A DNA stretch of 64,000 nt from Riptortus pedestris. Its lineage: Eukaryota; Arthropoda; Insecta; Hemiptera; Alydidae. Shown piece by piece: positions 1 through 13,374 of this stretch (its first letter is position 1; every line of letters begins with the position of its first letter). Both the position numbers and the translations under genes were made by a program. The stretch covers positions 144,442,501 to 144,506,500 of the forward strand of contig CM032229.1 in the NCBI GenBank assembly GCA_019009955.1, given 5' to 3'. The notes below the pieces were generated by a model, which was not told where the DNA came from, searched no databases, and was given only the letters and a program-made list of their open reading frames with translations.

Positions 1-111
1 TTATAACATAATAATAATATATTAAGTTAATTCCAAAGTATCAAGCTATCTGTGATGGAATTTTGGATTTATTGTCTCGGGTGGTGGGCTGATGCTAACT
101 AACGCTATTTT

Positions 112-830
112 AAATGCGGTTCTAGTAAGGTCGTTCACGCGACTAAATTACTTGAAATCTTCCCGTAATTGAGTGACAAAATAAGGAAGATACTTTCATA
201 ACAAAAGCTTTGATTGAGTTAATTTTAGTAACTATTGCAAGAATTTGACCAGACAATGATAATTTCACATTAGTCGTTGATGATGTGAAACGTGTCCATA
301 TACCTATATTTCTTGAATAATTTCCATAAAATAGTTTTCTAAATATTTTTCTCTGTTGGATTTTAAATTTTAATCTATAGCCGACCTATGTTGGCCAATT
401 GTTTACCGGTCAGGAGGCACACTTGAATTTATATGTTCTTAGACTTAGTATTTTTATATTAGTCACCTGCAAATTGTGGACAATTGAAATTTTAACACTC
501 GTGATGATATTAAGGTCCTTCACGTAACTAAACTATTTAAAATCATCCCGTAAATGAGTTCCAAAAACAACGCAGAGCGATGCGTGATGTGTAAAAGCAA
601 ACTGGATTCATACGGCTTTATAAGCTCTGATTTGAATGACATTTGCCAAATTTTGACTTGACAATGTTTATTTCTGTATTAATCGTTAAAGGTATGAAAC
701 ATTTCAATAAACCTATACTTCTTAAATTATTTCATGAAGTAGTTCCCTAAATATTTTTCTCTGTATGATTTTCAATTTTTTTTATATTACTGCACTATGT
801 TGAACTATTAATCTGAAAGGTGGCACACTT
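112..830. repeat. Diverged tandem duplication, period about 385 bp
   Basis: The segment at about 126-424 (from a TAAGGTCGTTCACG motif to GGAGGCACACTTG) recurs in the same order at about 510-830 (TAAGGTCCTTCACG to GGTGGCACACTTC). Landmarks such as CTAAATATTTTTCTCTGT are kept. Substitutions and small indels are frequent, so the duplication is old. It has no coding content. Confidence 0.7.
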
Positions 831-1704
831 CCACCACCAAGTTCCATGAACAAGGTAGCAGACGAAGGATTTATGACTAAAATGATGTTGTCCAATAATT
901 ACATTAAACTTTTTGTGAAATTTCAGTAATTACATAGTTCCGGATTTTATGATATATGCACACCCAAATGACAATTGGTCCTGGAAATATTAGATATAAA
1001 ATATCATTCAAGTATTCTTCTTCTGTAAATACAAAATTAAGTGATTTCAAAATACCAAAGCTGAAACCTTTTTTGCAACATCACATCAATAAAATAAAAC
1101 CTGGAAGAAATAATAAATAGGCTTAAGAATCTCATGATATTCCTTATAAAATAGAGACATAAGTCTGAACTGAAGTTACGTTCTCTTAAGGGAGACTTGA
1201 ATACTAATATCAATCAAATAAAATTGAAAATTTCAGGTAAAATTCAATAAAATCAGGTCGTTCACATTCTTCAATATGAGGGAATTATTCTGTTTATGTT
1301 TTACGGGGTTTAGATTCTCTTCCAGAACAGTTGACTCGGAAATGAATAATAATCAAGTAGACATTGAATGTTATATATATATATAAAAAAAGAGTATAAT
1401 TAATAACATTACACATCTCAAGTTAAACTGTGACAATATCATAATATTTGTGGCAGAAATGTCTTTAATAATTGGCACATTATTATTTAGTTTGTGACAC
1501 ATAAGTATTTTTTATTTTATTTTCTTATTTTGCAATATATTAAGATAAATTCCATTATGCTGCCAGATATCAATGCTTATGACAATTGCATTTCGATGTT
1601 CTAGAATATATATCATTTTTAACTCTTCTAAAACGCTATAAAATAATATTGTACAAAACAATTTGTTGATCATTCTGTTTTTTCTCTGAATGTTTTATAA
1701 ATAA

Positions 1705-1705
<1 letters not shown>

Positions 1706-1770
<65 letters not shown>
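1706..1770. repeat. (TA)n microsatellite at the 3' tail of a retroelement
   Basis: An almost pure AT alternation abuts the 3' hairpin of the minus-strand non-LTR element. It is probably the expanded tail of that element, because the second copy of the same 3' end (41735 onward) is also next to TA-rich DNA. Confidence 0.8.
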
Positions 1771-1774
<4 letters not shown>

Positions 1775-1776
1775 TT

Positions 1777-1803
1777 CCTTCCTGAAGTAACCCTACAGGA
1801 AGG
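1777..1803 (-). other. 3'-terminal stem-loop of the non-LTR element
   Basis: The arms CCTTCCTGAAG and CTACAGGAAGG flank TAACC. Eight pairs are perfect, then one mismatch, then two more pairs. It lies at the 3' end of the element, directly next to the tail. The same hairpin with a compensatory change occurs at 41735-41761. A 3' hairpin read by the reverse transcriptase is known for stringent-type LINEs; that role here is inference. Confidence 0.65.
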
Positions 1804-1989
1804 GAGTTTATTATCCACACGTCCCGTACAGTAATTAGTACATAACGTGTGCTTGATACATAACATTTTTTTTTTTTAAAGTATAATTACATAAAATATT
1901 TATACAATAAAATTATATACAACAAAGAAAAGAAAAAAAAAGAAAAGAAAAACTAAAACAAAATTTGGATTCAATGCTGAATAATTAAT

Positions 1990-2587
1990 TTAACTGTATT
2001 TCAGTTTCATATGGTTCAAGAAGTCATACATTTCTTCAGCAAACTTTTTTAATTGTTTATTATGTTTATAAAATAATAGTTTTTCCTCAACAGGCCAATT
2101 TTCTTGCCGGCATTTTAATTTTGATTTAAAGTCTTCTCTTTGGTCCGTTAGTAGTCTGCAGTCATAGAGCAAGTGTCTGTATGTCTGTTCAGTAGTTAAG
2201 TCGCAGTAACAGTTTGGTTGATCTGTTAGGCCAAAACGATTAAAGTAATAATTTGTTGTTCCGTGTCCAGTTAATAATTGTGTCAAGTAAACGTCTGTTG
2301 ATATTAATTTTTGTCCTAAGTACTCTTTAATGTCTGGAATAAATATCTTTAAATGTTGTCCTTTCATAGTCGTATTCCATTTCTGTTGCCATGTGTTAAT
2401 TGTGTCAGTAAGTAATTGTGTCTTTAAGTGTGATTTTGTTGTAGCATTCTGGAATTTTGGTATCATTTGACGCTGATTTTGCAGATAAATCAGCGAGATC
2501 GTTTCCCAAAATTCCCGAATGCCCTTTGATCCAGCAAAAGTGTATGTGTATATTATTTTGTTTAAGTCTTGTAAGTAACTGTCTGAT
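1990..2587 (-). pseudogene. Broken RNase H and C-terminal domain of a non-LTR polyprotein
   Basis: The 5' part (2587 down to about 2467) encodes the RNase H end motif, seen as WIKGHSGILGNDLAD followed by LSAK. The 3' part (2466 to 1990) is a 158-codon open frame with the pattern LTGHGTTNYYFNRFGL, then CYCDL, a conserved His and LLYDC: the Cys/His cluster found after RNase H in many insect LINE polyproteins. The two parts are in different frames, so a +1 or -1 shift between about 2410 and 2475 breaks the protein. The ATG at 2466 is only the first Met after the shift, not a real start. It sits outside the host transcript's exons and is antisense to the GluCl gene. It is dead as a coding unit. 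Confidence 0.75.
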
Positions 2588-2588
2588 T

Positions 2589-2729
2589 TAATATATTATA
2601 TATATATATAAAACTTTACATTTCTTGTATACAAAATTATTTTGTATTATGAACATATATGTTATTTACTATACTAGTATGGTACATGTAGTAAGTAAAC
2701 GCCCTTCGTGCATGCGTAATGTGTAAAAG

Positions 2730-2788
<59 letters not shown>
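2589..2788. repeat. (TA)n and (TG)n microsatellites
   Basis: A short TA run lies near 2590-2612. A longer (TA)n at about 2739-2775 passes into (TG)n at 2776-2788. No other structure is visible between them. Confidence 0.75.
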
Positions 2789-2789
<1 letters not shown>

Positions 2790-3552
2790 TTTGTTCATAT
2801 ATACACCGTTATAGTAAATAATATGTTAACTTAATTCCGATGTGGGCACTTATCCGGAACTAATGACGTATATTTCGTTTCAACTACAAACTGCTGAGCT
2901 TTTCACAAGGCCTAAAATTTACTTATAATATATCATACGTGTACTAAAATATATTCTAATGTAATGAAAATTTAGCTTGTAAACTGTGACACTCATTGGT
3001 GGGTGTGTAAAGGGAATACGTTTACTTCCTTTACAAGAGAGACACATCCACTTCGATAAATCTAGATGCTGTTTCGATTTATGGGCCCAAGGCTTTCCTG
3101 AGGGATTTCGTCTTAACATTTCGGCTAACTTTCAAATCGATGGGAATTTATAATGTAGTTTACCTTTTATTTCCATTTCAAACGCAAATGTACTTTCGGT
3201 TAACTCATTCAATTATCAATCAAGATGGACGAATTTTGAAGAATTTATGTTTAAAATAACGGGTTGAAATACAAATATAAAAAAAAATGTATTAATTTTT
3301 ACACATGCGGCATTGAATGGCTATTGTTTCAATTTATGCTCTTTCCATGAGCTCAAGGAAACGGAGTTTACCGTCCGCATTATTTTAACATTATTAGATA
3401 AAATTCAATCCTCTCATTTTGTTTTAATACAAGAGAATATCCGATAACCCGAAGCCCAAAGTGATTGGCTTGTATACACAAATTTAAACCTTTTATGACT
3501 GGGCTCCGTACCTTGTAGTGAATAACACACAGCATTCAATCTTTATTCCAAC

Positions 3553-4506
3553 TTGATCAGGATCAATAAGAAGGCCAAGTCCTCTACTGTTTTTTAATAT
3601 AATGCAGAGTGCACTTTCGGAGTCAACGCTCCATCCTCAGTGCCTGCTGACAAACACAAACCTCGAGTTAATTTAACATTCACAGCATGGCCAAAGGCAA
3701 AATAAACAACAGTCATAAAAACAAACAAAATATAAATAGTAAAAACAATGTTAATTCTTAAAACTAGTCAACTAATAAAAATATAAAACACTAGTCAACT
3801 ACTAAAAATTAAAGCCAAAACAATAAAAAATTTAATAACAAGTCAAATAATAAAAGCAAACAACGATAAGCATATGTCAAAAACTATAAATAAAAATTAA
3901 AAACTAAAAAACTACCTAAATTTCAGATTTATATGGAAAACATACCACAGTGGGTGAGAACCTCTGAAAAAACCACTCAGAGGAACTGTAAGAGACATCT
4001 AAAAAATAAACAAAAACCCCATACTAATAATAGAGAGATAGATTTATTTTTTAGATGTCTCTTACAGTTCCTCTGGGTGTTTTTTTCAGAGGTTCTCACC
4101 CACTGTGATATGTTTTCCATATAAATCTGAAATTTAGGTAGTTTTTTAGTTTTTAATTTTTATTTATAGTTTTTGACATATGCTTATCGTTGTTTGCTTT
4201 TATTATTTGACTTGTTATTAAATTTTTTATTGTTTTGGCTTTAATTTTTAGTAGTTGACTAGTGATTAGATTTTATATTTTTATTAGTTGACTAGTTTTA
4301 AGAATTAACATTGTTTTTACTATTTATCTTGTGTTTGTTTTTATGACTGTTGTTTATTTTGCCTTTGGCCATGCTGTGAATGTTAATTTAACTCGAGGTT
4401 TGTGTTTGTCAGCAGGCACTGAGGATGGAGCGTTGACTCCGAAAGTGCACTCTGCATTATATTAAAAAACAGTAGAGGACTTGGCCTTCTTATTGATCCT
4501 GATCAA
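3553..4506. repeat. Long palindrome (fold-back element) with arms of about 460 bp
   Basis: The left arm at 3553-4010 is the reverse complement of the right arm at 4043-4506, with a 32-bp spacer. The outer ends read TTGATCAGGATCAATAAGAA inward. The arms differ by few substitutions and a 6-bp indel (ATTAGA, near 4268). No convincing target-site duplication flanks it. A transcript across it would fold into a very long hairpin. The 63-codon open frame across the centre is a by-product of the symmetry. I do not recognise the family. Confidence 0.9.
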
Positions 4507-7500
4507 TTGGTTCCTCTACCATCCAGCATATTCCAGAGATATTCCAACTTGGTTAATAGAAGGAGCGTAATATGTCCAAAGTAGTCGTACAGCATAAAGA
4601 GGGCGTTCATATTATTATAAAAAAAAAAAGTCAGTTGTAAGGTAACAGCATATTGTGTACATCTGTAGTAGCAATAATCCTCCAAGGATATAAGACCCAA
4701 GTTTTGTTTCATGTAGTATACCAAGAAGGAATTTACAAGAACAAAGATATTAGATACAAGGTATATTTCATAACACGTGCAAATAATTTACAAGAATCAG
4801 GATCAAGGTATGCGTCATGTAGAACAACGTGTAGCCTTTCCAAGAACACGGTTATTATTAGACGCAAGTATCGCAAAATTGTATTTGTCAATAACTGGAA
4901 TAACCAGCTGAAATTAATCTTTAACTAATAAAGCTAATAAGCAAATAAATCTAATATCAAAATTAATCTTCAAGTTGTTTTGTTGGTTTAAACTTAAATA
5001 GTTCATTAAAAACTAATGTAGAACTGTTATTAAACTAGGATGTTTCTAATTGAGACGTTGTAAGCAGGTTAAACTAATTGAAGTACGGTTTGATGGTAGA
5101 ACATGCATAGTTATTGAGTTGACATGTTTCATTATTAGCCCTAACCAAGTTTCTCATGTATAGTGACATCCTCCCTTAACTCGCGAGAACCTGCTTACAT
5201 CAATAAGAATCAATGCACCTAACCACAAGTTAATTGCATTATACACAACTGACAATACATCTAATTAATTATTTCTGTTCCATATTAACAGTATCTCTCA
5301 AACCACTCACACGGCATAGAACTGAAATAAAAGTAAAACAACCCAGCTAAATACCGGCCTGTTTGGCGAATTTATTTCTGAATTAATTTATTCTTCATAT
5401 AAAATTAAATCTGATTTTTTGAGGGGACAGTGAGTCAAAATTCAAAATACAATTCCTGAAGACGTTTTTCAATCAATATATTATGTTCATAACTAGATGT
5501 TAAAAAAGTCCCAGTAACATCTAAATAAGTAGATGTTAAAAAATTTGATAATTTAACATACTAAAGCTAGTCGTTTCTGATATATGCGAAATACTAAGTA
5601 CTTAATACATATTTATAGACGCCAAACCAAATTAAATCTAAATGGATTCAGGGAGGGTGAAAACGCATAATTTCCTTGTAATTTGAAGACATATTTTTTT
5701 AATATAATAATTGCAATTTCGTTGGGGGAATCAATGATAAGAACGCTTCTTCCTTCTGCTAAATTTTTTATTTCTTTTTACTTGCTCTGCATGTTTCACC
5801 CCTCTCGGATGCCCTTCAGAAGTACAACTTAACTGAAGTTGTGCTGAAGCAGTTTTACTGTTGACGCTCCACCAACAAAAAGAAGGCTTTTTATTAATAC
5901 TAGTAGCCTAATTAAATATTGTTAACCTTCAGCTACGAAAATGTAATTATTGATTTAAGTGATGATAAGAAACGTTTAATTAAGATTTTATTCCCAATTA
6001 CGAGATAAATAAATAAATCGTAATTTAGAGTAATGGAACTTCCATTACTTCGTACAAGGAAGTGACAATATTTCAAAGTGGCATTCATATAACCTGCCTT
6101 TCCAGTTGCTTTTTTTTTTTATACGAATGTTTTATAGGATTTATGTTATATTCTCGTTTTAGTCCCCTCTTCAAATTCCCTCCTTTTTCTTATTCAGTGT
6201 TAGTATATTGATAGAGAAGCATCCTGAAAAAAAGATCCTTTTAGTCTCGCCATTTTGTACTTTTGTTCTTCTGTAAAATCCTAATTTATAAGCCTCCGTA
6301 AATTCACGTGTGAGTTCAAAAAGTGCGATCAATATTGAACTTGTAATGGTTTAGAGGCTTCTTGATAAAATTTGTTATATCTTCAAATTTGTGAAGGTTA
6401 TTGTAGCGGGAAGGTAGCACTTTGCAACTGGATTTGTGGAAACATAATTCAGCACCTGTATATCACTTTTCTTTTATGCTAACATGTTTCAACACTTAAC
6501 AAAAAAAAAAAAAAAAGTTATTCCCAGTTTTACAACAACTTAGAGACGGGTAGTATTTTCATGGAATTTATGAACATGGGGGTGGTGGCCCTAATGTGGT
6601 TTAGGGGCGACCCAGGGCAATGGGCGAGGAAGTGCGACAATCTTCTCACACCCTCATTATTTATTGGTTAACATTCTTGAGGCCGAAATTTTTATTTGGT
6701 CTTGGCCAAACTTCCAAACTTTTAATGGCTCTAAGTTCATTTATGAACACTATACTTTGGAAAAGAAGGAATAATACGAAATCTTTAATATCTTCATTAT
6801 TTTGTGGCATGTGGAATATTTGTACGAACATTTTCATTGGCCAAGTCTTTTGCTTCAATTCTAAATGCATTGGAAACTAAATACTAACAGAGTTTTACAA
6901 GAAATTTGTTTCTTTATATTATTTTTCATACACCAGATACTCCCTCTCGTAATTACATCTATCAATCCGTTCGTTCTTTCTTTCATGGTATATTTATTAA
7001 GGGAGAAATGCGGAATTGAAGATGATGTGCGATAGCTCTTATCTTGTTATTACTATGACAGAACTTTTTTTTATACAACAACTCATGGAAATACAGCTTG
7101 TGCAGGCACATTTCAGGCAATTTAATTCATCATTTGGTCTTGTGTGTATGGAGTATCTGTATAAGAACTGGACTTCTACAAAACTAACACCTTAGTTGCA
7201 CAAAAATGTCTTGATATTATATGCAGTTATATACCTCTAAACGAAATAGATGAATTTTGGTCCAATGGATATTACATTAATAAATATTCAAATTTAATAA
7301 GGGGAAAAAATTGTGTAGAGTGCCAAAATGAAATTTACGAAAGCAATGATATTAATTACGAGATATGCATTTGTAGGTCTCGAAGGAAATTTTACAGAAT
7401 CAAGGATATTTCACCAAAGATATGCATCTTGTAGAATATCAAGAAGGAATTTATTAGAAAATCTATAAAGACACAAGTTATAAATGTAAAATAACACCTA

Positions 7501-9424
7501 GAAGCATTTAGAAGTGCATTCTTAAAGACACCTACGTAATATTAATATTAAATTATCGGAACATGTTAAAAACGTAGGCATATAAAACAAACGTAATTTA
7601 TCAATTAAGAATACTTTATTAAGAGATCAATTTGAGAATATAAAAGAAACCATCTCTCTTTAAAAACAAAAATCTGTTTTGGGTAAAGTAAAAACAATTT
7701 GTTGGAGGACATCTGGGAAAACCTTGAAAAAGTTAAGAGTCCTTGAATTCTTCCCTCGATCTCAAGAATGATTTTGATATATATGAGCGAATACTTCGCT
7801 AGTTTTTCCCTCAGGCCAGGAAGATATAAATTCGTTAGAAATATCTTGGCCCGGTGAACGGATTCGGGCCGTATATCTATTTCAACTTCTTTCTGCTAGT
7901 TCTTGGACTCAGAAGCTGGAAGATTTTGTCTTCAATAAATGGACGTGTTTCTCCAAAAGAAAAATAATGATGTTAAATTATTTAATGAAAGGGAGAATAA
8001 GGGAAGCGATTTATAAAATAACTTTATGCCAACGATACGAAATTGTGACAATGAATTACAATTCTTTTTATTGTTGTGATTTTGTTTTTCTTTACATACG
8101 AACGAATAACGCAGGATAATTAAAAATAATAACCTATTAGATACAAATGTACTGTATAATAGTTAAATGTTTTTAAGGAATATGTTTTGCAGAGGGGATA
8201 GCAAACCGTATTTTAATTCTAATTCTAAAATATATATAATTTATAATACCTAATACCTAGTAGCTCTTCCTTGTAAAAATCATAATTTTTTTTCTCTCCC
8301 TAATATAAAGTAAGGCATATACAACATTTTATTATTTACCACCCCTCTTCACCCCCAAATTCTTTAAGACATTATAAATCATACTTTTAAATGTGAAAAT
8401 AACAACCAAATTGAAAGCAATCAATTTTTCCATGCTTAAAAAAATACGTATTTTGATTTAAAATTAAATCAATTATGGAGAGAAGAGAGAAGCGCATCTC
8501 CACCCAAGTAGAAGTAGTCAAAACCAAATGAGCAAATTATACTTTTTTTTAAAAAACATTTTTTATGTAAATTAAATAAATTATGAGACGTATGAGAAGG
8601 TACCATTTTCTACTAAAATAAAGGTTATGTTTAATCTCATACTGAAATCAAAGAAGGGAAATAAAATGAATGGGCTAACAAAAAAAACAAATACCAATGT
8701 AAATAAGGTCTATTGAAGTTAAAAATATTAATAACATATTTTATATAAATAATCATTCAGAGAGACATGTAATAATTAATGCTTAATTCCAAAGCAAACG
8801 TATAATCCAAACGTTGAAAGTTCCGCATAAATTTACTCGAGATTGCTTAGGAAAAAGTTGGTTTAAATCCTACAGAATTGAAAGTGCATTAGATATATTT
8901 ATATTTTGGTTTTGTTTATAGTCTATAAACCACATAAGTGTAGCAAATAAATGGACTTTAAACTTCTTCGAAGAAATTATATTTTTAAGTTAAAGGAATA
9001 GAAATTTATTGTAGACTTGAGTAGATGTTAAGAGATTTGAAGAGATTGCTGGGATTTAGACCGAGTTTTCAGGAAGTATCGGGGAAATTGGGATTTAAAG
9101 ACATTAAGAAATGGGGTAGGGAATGCCATAGATCTCAATTCCGAAGATTAGGCAAAGAGGAACGATTTAGAGGAAAGAAAAAATAAGATGGGTCTTTGGC
9201 AGATGGGAACGAATATTACAAGAATGGAGAAATATTTTGAGCTGGTAAATGTATTATGGAGGTCTTGTGTATTGTGATTGAGGACGACAATAACACGGAA
9301 TCTTTGAGTTTATGCCATGATGAAAATTATGCCAGTACGGCATAAATCATGTCATAGAATATTTCAGAAATTTCTTTATTTCGGTATTAAGGCGAGAAAA
9401 ACTTGATTTTTTGCACACATCCCC

Positions 9425-9544
9425 TTAGCAGTTATCCCTTAAGGGAAATCAGCTATTGAGGTCGTACTCATGACGCGATTTTTGAAAAAAGTTCATAAAT
9501 GTCCATCGATTCTGCCTAGGAGATGGAGAAAATGTGGGCGGTTC

Positions 9545-9604
<60 letters not shown>
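9425..9604 (-). mobile_element. Helitron-like element, 3'-end fragment
   Basis: On the minus strand the fragment ends in a palindromic TCCCTTAAGGGA hairpin followed by CTAA. It is preceded by the family's GCGTCATGAGTACGACCTCA block. It matches the copy at 43970-44826 up to a (TA)n tract (about 9551-9604), where the similarity stops. The rest of the element is absent. Confidence 0.65.
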
Positions 9605-9608
<4 letters not shown>

Positions 9609-10588
9609 GCAAATACTACTATGATGCACGTGGAAAATCACGCAACCACTGCGCCACGGAATTCTTCTCTTCCCAGAATGAATTCAAGATTTCAAAAAAA
9701 CAAAAAAAAGGGGTAGATGGAGGTTTGACAAGGTCCGACCCTCCCCTTGGGCCAATTCGAGTAAAAAAGTCTTGAATTTACCGACCGCACGATTTAGCAG
9801 TAAGAAGACCGGAATAGACCCTTGAAAAAAATATTGCACCGCATCTGGTCTGAGGCAAAGGGGAGTAATCTCAACAAAAATAACGACATCACAAAATGAA
9901 CACAGTAGTTAACTCCTGCATAAAAGTACTTATCGGTAAGAAGATATAGCCAAAAAAGAAGAAAAAAGGGGTGGAATCTGTTATCTCTGAAGGATGGGGA
10001 GGCAGACCCTTCAGAGGAACGGTCTTTTTTCAGAGGCTTTTTTATACATTTTTCCCCTTTAAAAGAGAGAAGAGAGAGGGGGAAGGGGTAATAACAGTTT
10101 TTATACAGGCGGCTCAAGATTATGAGCATACACAGCCACGTCTTACCCCCACCCTAATAAACCGAGCCAAGGCAGGAGTGCCTCTCCACATAATGCATAT
10201 CTTGCCTCCGATTATTATGCATTACCTTGCATTTTATAATTAGCAATTAACATTTATGAATTTGCAAATAGTCCTCTCGGCATTTTTTCTTTTTTCCATT
10301 CTTGCAACTCTAACTATGACAGAATTAAGCACAAAGAGTTTTCGCGTGTGAGAGCAATTGTAATTGAGACAAATAAAACGGAGACAAGGGAGAAAAGAGA
10401 GTGGGGGGGGGGTTGAATCATAATTTACTTTATAAAATTGACTTTAATTTTCTTTGATAACGAAGAACTGGATCGTGGCTTGAAAATAAGCAACCAAGTA
10501 TTCAGGCATCCACTCATTCAGGTATTTCTTTTTAACGCTCGGACAGCCGTTATTTTTTTTTTCTGGACTAAAGTCAACATTTTTAATA

Positions 10589-10590
10589 TT

Positions 10591-10647
<57 letters not shown>
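10589..10647. repeat. (TA)n microsatellite
   Basis: Uninterrupted TA alternation. The open frames with Tyr-Ile runs across it, on both strands, are artefacts of the repeat. Confidence 0.85.
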
Positions 10648-10649
<2 letters not shown>

Positions 10650-10842
10650 TGGAATTTTGAGAACGGAAAACATCTCTTCGTTATCATGCATTGAATTGAA
10701 AAATTCTAAACAGTACATATTTTTTTATAATGTTCGGTTATAGTTTTTCCTTAATTCCAATATTATCACGGTGTTTTTATTCCTATTTTTCGATGGCTGT
10801 GAAATGTTCAAATTTTAATTTTTTTTGTAGGCCACTTTAGAC

Positions 10843-10962
<120 letters not shown>

Positions 10963-12599
10963 CTCACGAATTTTCAATTGCTCTGCGGTCATCTGGATGA
11001 GATGAATTCTCAACTACTTTTAAAATTGTTTATTTTGTGGGCGATGAGTGACTTTTATTTTATTTTTACTTTTCGCAATAAACTCTCACCCCTAATCCTA
11101 TAATTTTCAGTTAATCTATACTAATTTTTAACTTGCAGTTGGAATCATTTTTTCATAGGATTCATGCCAAGATAGTAATAAACAATGGAATGTCATTTCG
11201 GCACGTTAGACACCTGCTTATATTGCACTGCCATTTACTTTTATTTTCAATTCACATTTTTGTAAAATTGAATCATGAAAAACAAGCTCAATAACTGGTT
11301 TCTTATAAGGAGCTTTGAAAAAGAATCAATCATATAGTGCAACGCGGTTTTGATAATTTCACTGAGATTGGGAAACAACTAATTAAATTCATATCTAATG
11401 AGCAAGTCTATTGAAGAGTGTGAAAAAGTTAATTGGCTACCAATGACAGGAACATTCGGTTGATAATGAATATCGGGGAGAATGGACTATGATAATGACA
11501 CTCTGAATGTATTAATGATTCGGGATCATTTTATTGTGTTTTTGAACGGGTGTCACAAAGCCCCCAATTGTGGCTGCTCCCTGTTAGCCGTCGTTCACTA
11601 TAAAACATTCCAAAGAGATAGTGATTTATGTCCGTCCAGTTCGAGTGTCGATTTATAGCTGGTCTATTGTGAAACCAGAAAGGTGAATGTGAATTACTTT
11701 GAATCACTTTAATTTTGCTAATGGACTGCTAATTCAGACAGGGATTATCGGGAGCTTACATCATAAATGGGGATTTAAATCGTTCTGTTAATAAACGATT
11801 TGCTAATGATTGCACGTCTGGCTGATTTTAATAAAAGGGATTTACAAAATGCCCTTTCTCTTAATGTATGTTAGTTATAATAATCGCCTTTAAAACGTTT
11901 TTACCTGTTAAATCTCTGAAAAAAAGAAGGAATTTTGTAATGCATGTATTTGTGGTCCATTACCCATGTACAGGAGATTTGTATGAAATAATCCTGAATT
12001 ATCATTTATTTATCCTGGAAAACATTTATACACGGTTCAATAATAACATTGGGGGTTATTCATGCAAACAATACTAAATACATTATCGTGTAATTTGCTG
12101 CAGTAAGATTATCTCTGCTTTTTAAAGGATAAGTACTGAAAGCCTAAATGCAAACATTATTTCCATACAGTTATGAAAATACCAAACCTACTTGCAGACC
12201 CTTAATCCGTGATAAATGCGAGTGGGCTTTATAAGTTGAAGTATTACTCTAATGACATGAGATTAATACATTTAATACGACTCAGAAAGTACAGGAAACC
12301 ATTCATGAAGACACAACCGTTTTATGTTACTTAACAAACTTGCGTTCATGTGTTATTAATTTAGATATTCATTGATAGAAAAGATTGGGTAATGAATTCA
12401 CAATAGATTGCTGATATTCATGCTTACTAATGCTTGTCGTTATTTAACTTATGAAAGCTACTAAAGGTTCGCTCTTCAACTATATTGGCTTTCTGTGGGA
12501 TCCTCAGTTAACATTGAGAGCGTATTTCTAATGCTGCCATCTCGTAGATGAAAAACACATGCTCATGTAACTGACTCTTACGTAATGACTTAACGGAGA

Positions 12600-12905
12600 A
12601 GGTCCGCCTCACACGAGTTTGTATACCAATCAGAATTTCCACTCTCCACATCCTGAATTTCCAACCTCGCTACATCCTGAAGGGGGCTGTCATTTCAGTC
12701 AGGGAGTGACAGCCAGCTTCCGACTTTATAGCAGATGTCATTCCCGATGCCAAAGTATATAACCAACCTATGAAAATAATTCACTCACCGGACACCTATC
12801 ACACACAAATCTGCAGAAATTCTGGTAAGATTCTCCCTTGGCGGGTATCGAACCTGCACCTATTTTTACCCTCATCTTGCTGAGTGTTGTAGTGAATGTA
12901 AACCC
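12600..12905 (-). mobile_element. Possible tRNA-derived SINE, second family
   Basis: On the minus strand, GGTTCGATACCCGCC at about 12842-12856 matches the pol III B box. It is followed by a roughly 250-bp body that is GC-richer than its surroundings. An A box upstream of it is poor. No second copy is present in the window to define ends, so this rests on the B box and composition only. Confidence 0.35.
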
Positions 12906-13374
12906 CGCATTTACCCAACTGTCCATCGTTGCTTCCATATATATCATTCGTCTCTAGTTCCATATAGGAAGGCATTCCTTCCTTATTTCCCTTTATTCCG
13001 AATACATGTGTCCGGGTACTTATTTTGAAATTTCTTGCTCTGCATTTTCATATTTTTTCTTTTTCGAATTGGTTGCATGGCGGGCTTCCTTGCTTTCAAT
13101 AGATATTTTACTCTCCCTCCTCTATTCGTAACAAAGTGTTGGAGACTCTTGGTACAGCAATGATTCCTTCCATCTGTTTGAATTGGTTTTCAATAGTTAA
13201 TATTGATTATTCTCAACCAAAGTTAGATGTGTCTCTTTTTACTTGTACCCCTCGATGAGCTACACACAGATTTATCATTCAACTATTTGTTACTACTTTT
13301 ATCCATGCGCTAGATTTTGACTTTTCATAATGCTGTAAGTATTGACGTGGCTCCCTGAGTGGAAGGTAGTATAG

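Larger units (their letters stand above)
1771..2588 (-). mobile_element. 5'-truncated non-LTR retrotransposon
   Basis: Read on the minus strand, this contains the end of an RNase H domain, a C-terminal Cys/His domain, an A/T-rich 3' UTR and a terminal hairpin (1777-1803). It begins at a (TA)n tract near 2590, so most of the open reading frame (endonuclease and reverse transcriptase) is missing. Truncation at the 5' end is the usual product of target-primed reverse transcription. A second, shorter 3' end of the same family lies at 41735-42000. The clade is uncertain; an RNase H after the reverse transcriptase fits the R1/Loa/I-like group. Confidence 0.75.

Noticed and set aside
3933..4124. 63-codon open frame at the centre of the palindrome
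   Set aside because: It spans the symmetry axis and encodes nothing recognisable; the symmetric sequence explains it.
9470..9775. Open frames with Tyr-Ile runs
   Set aside because: They read through (TA)n within a transposon fragment. The same applies near 10518-10743.
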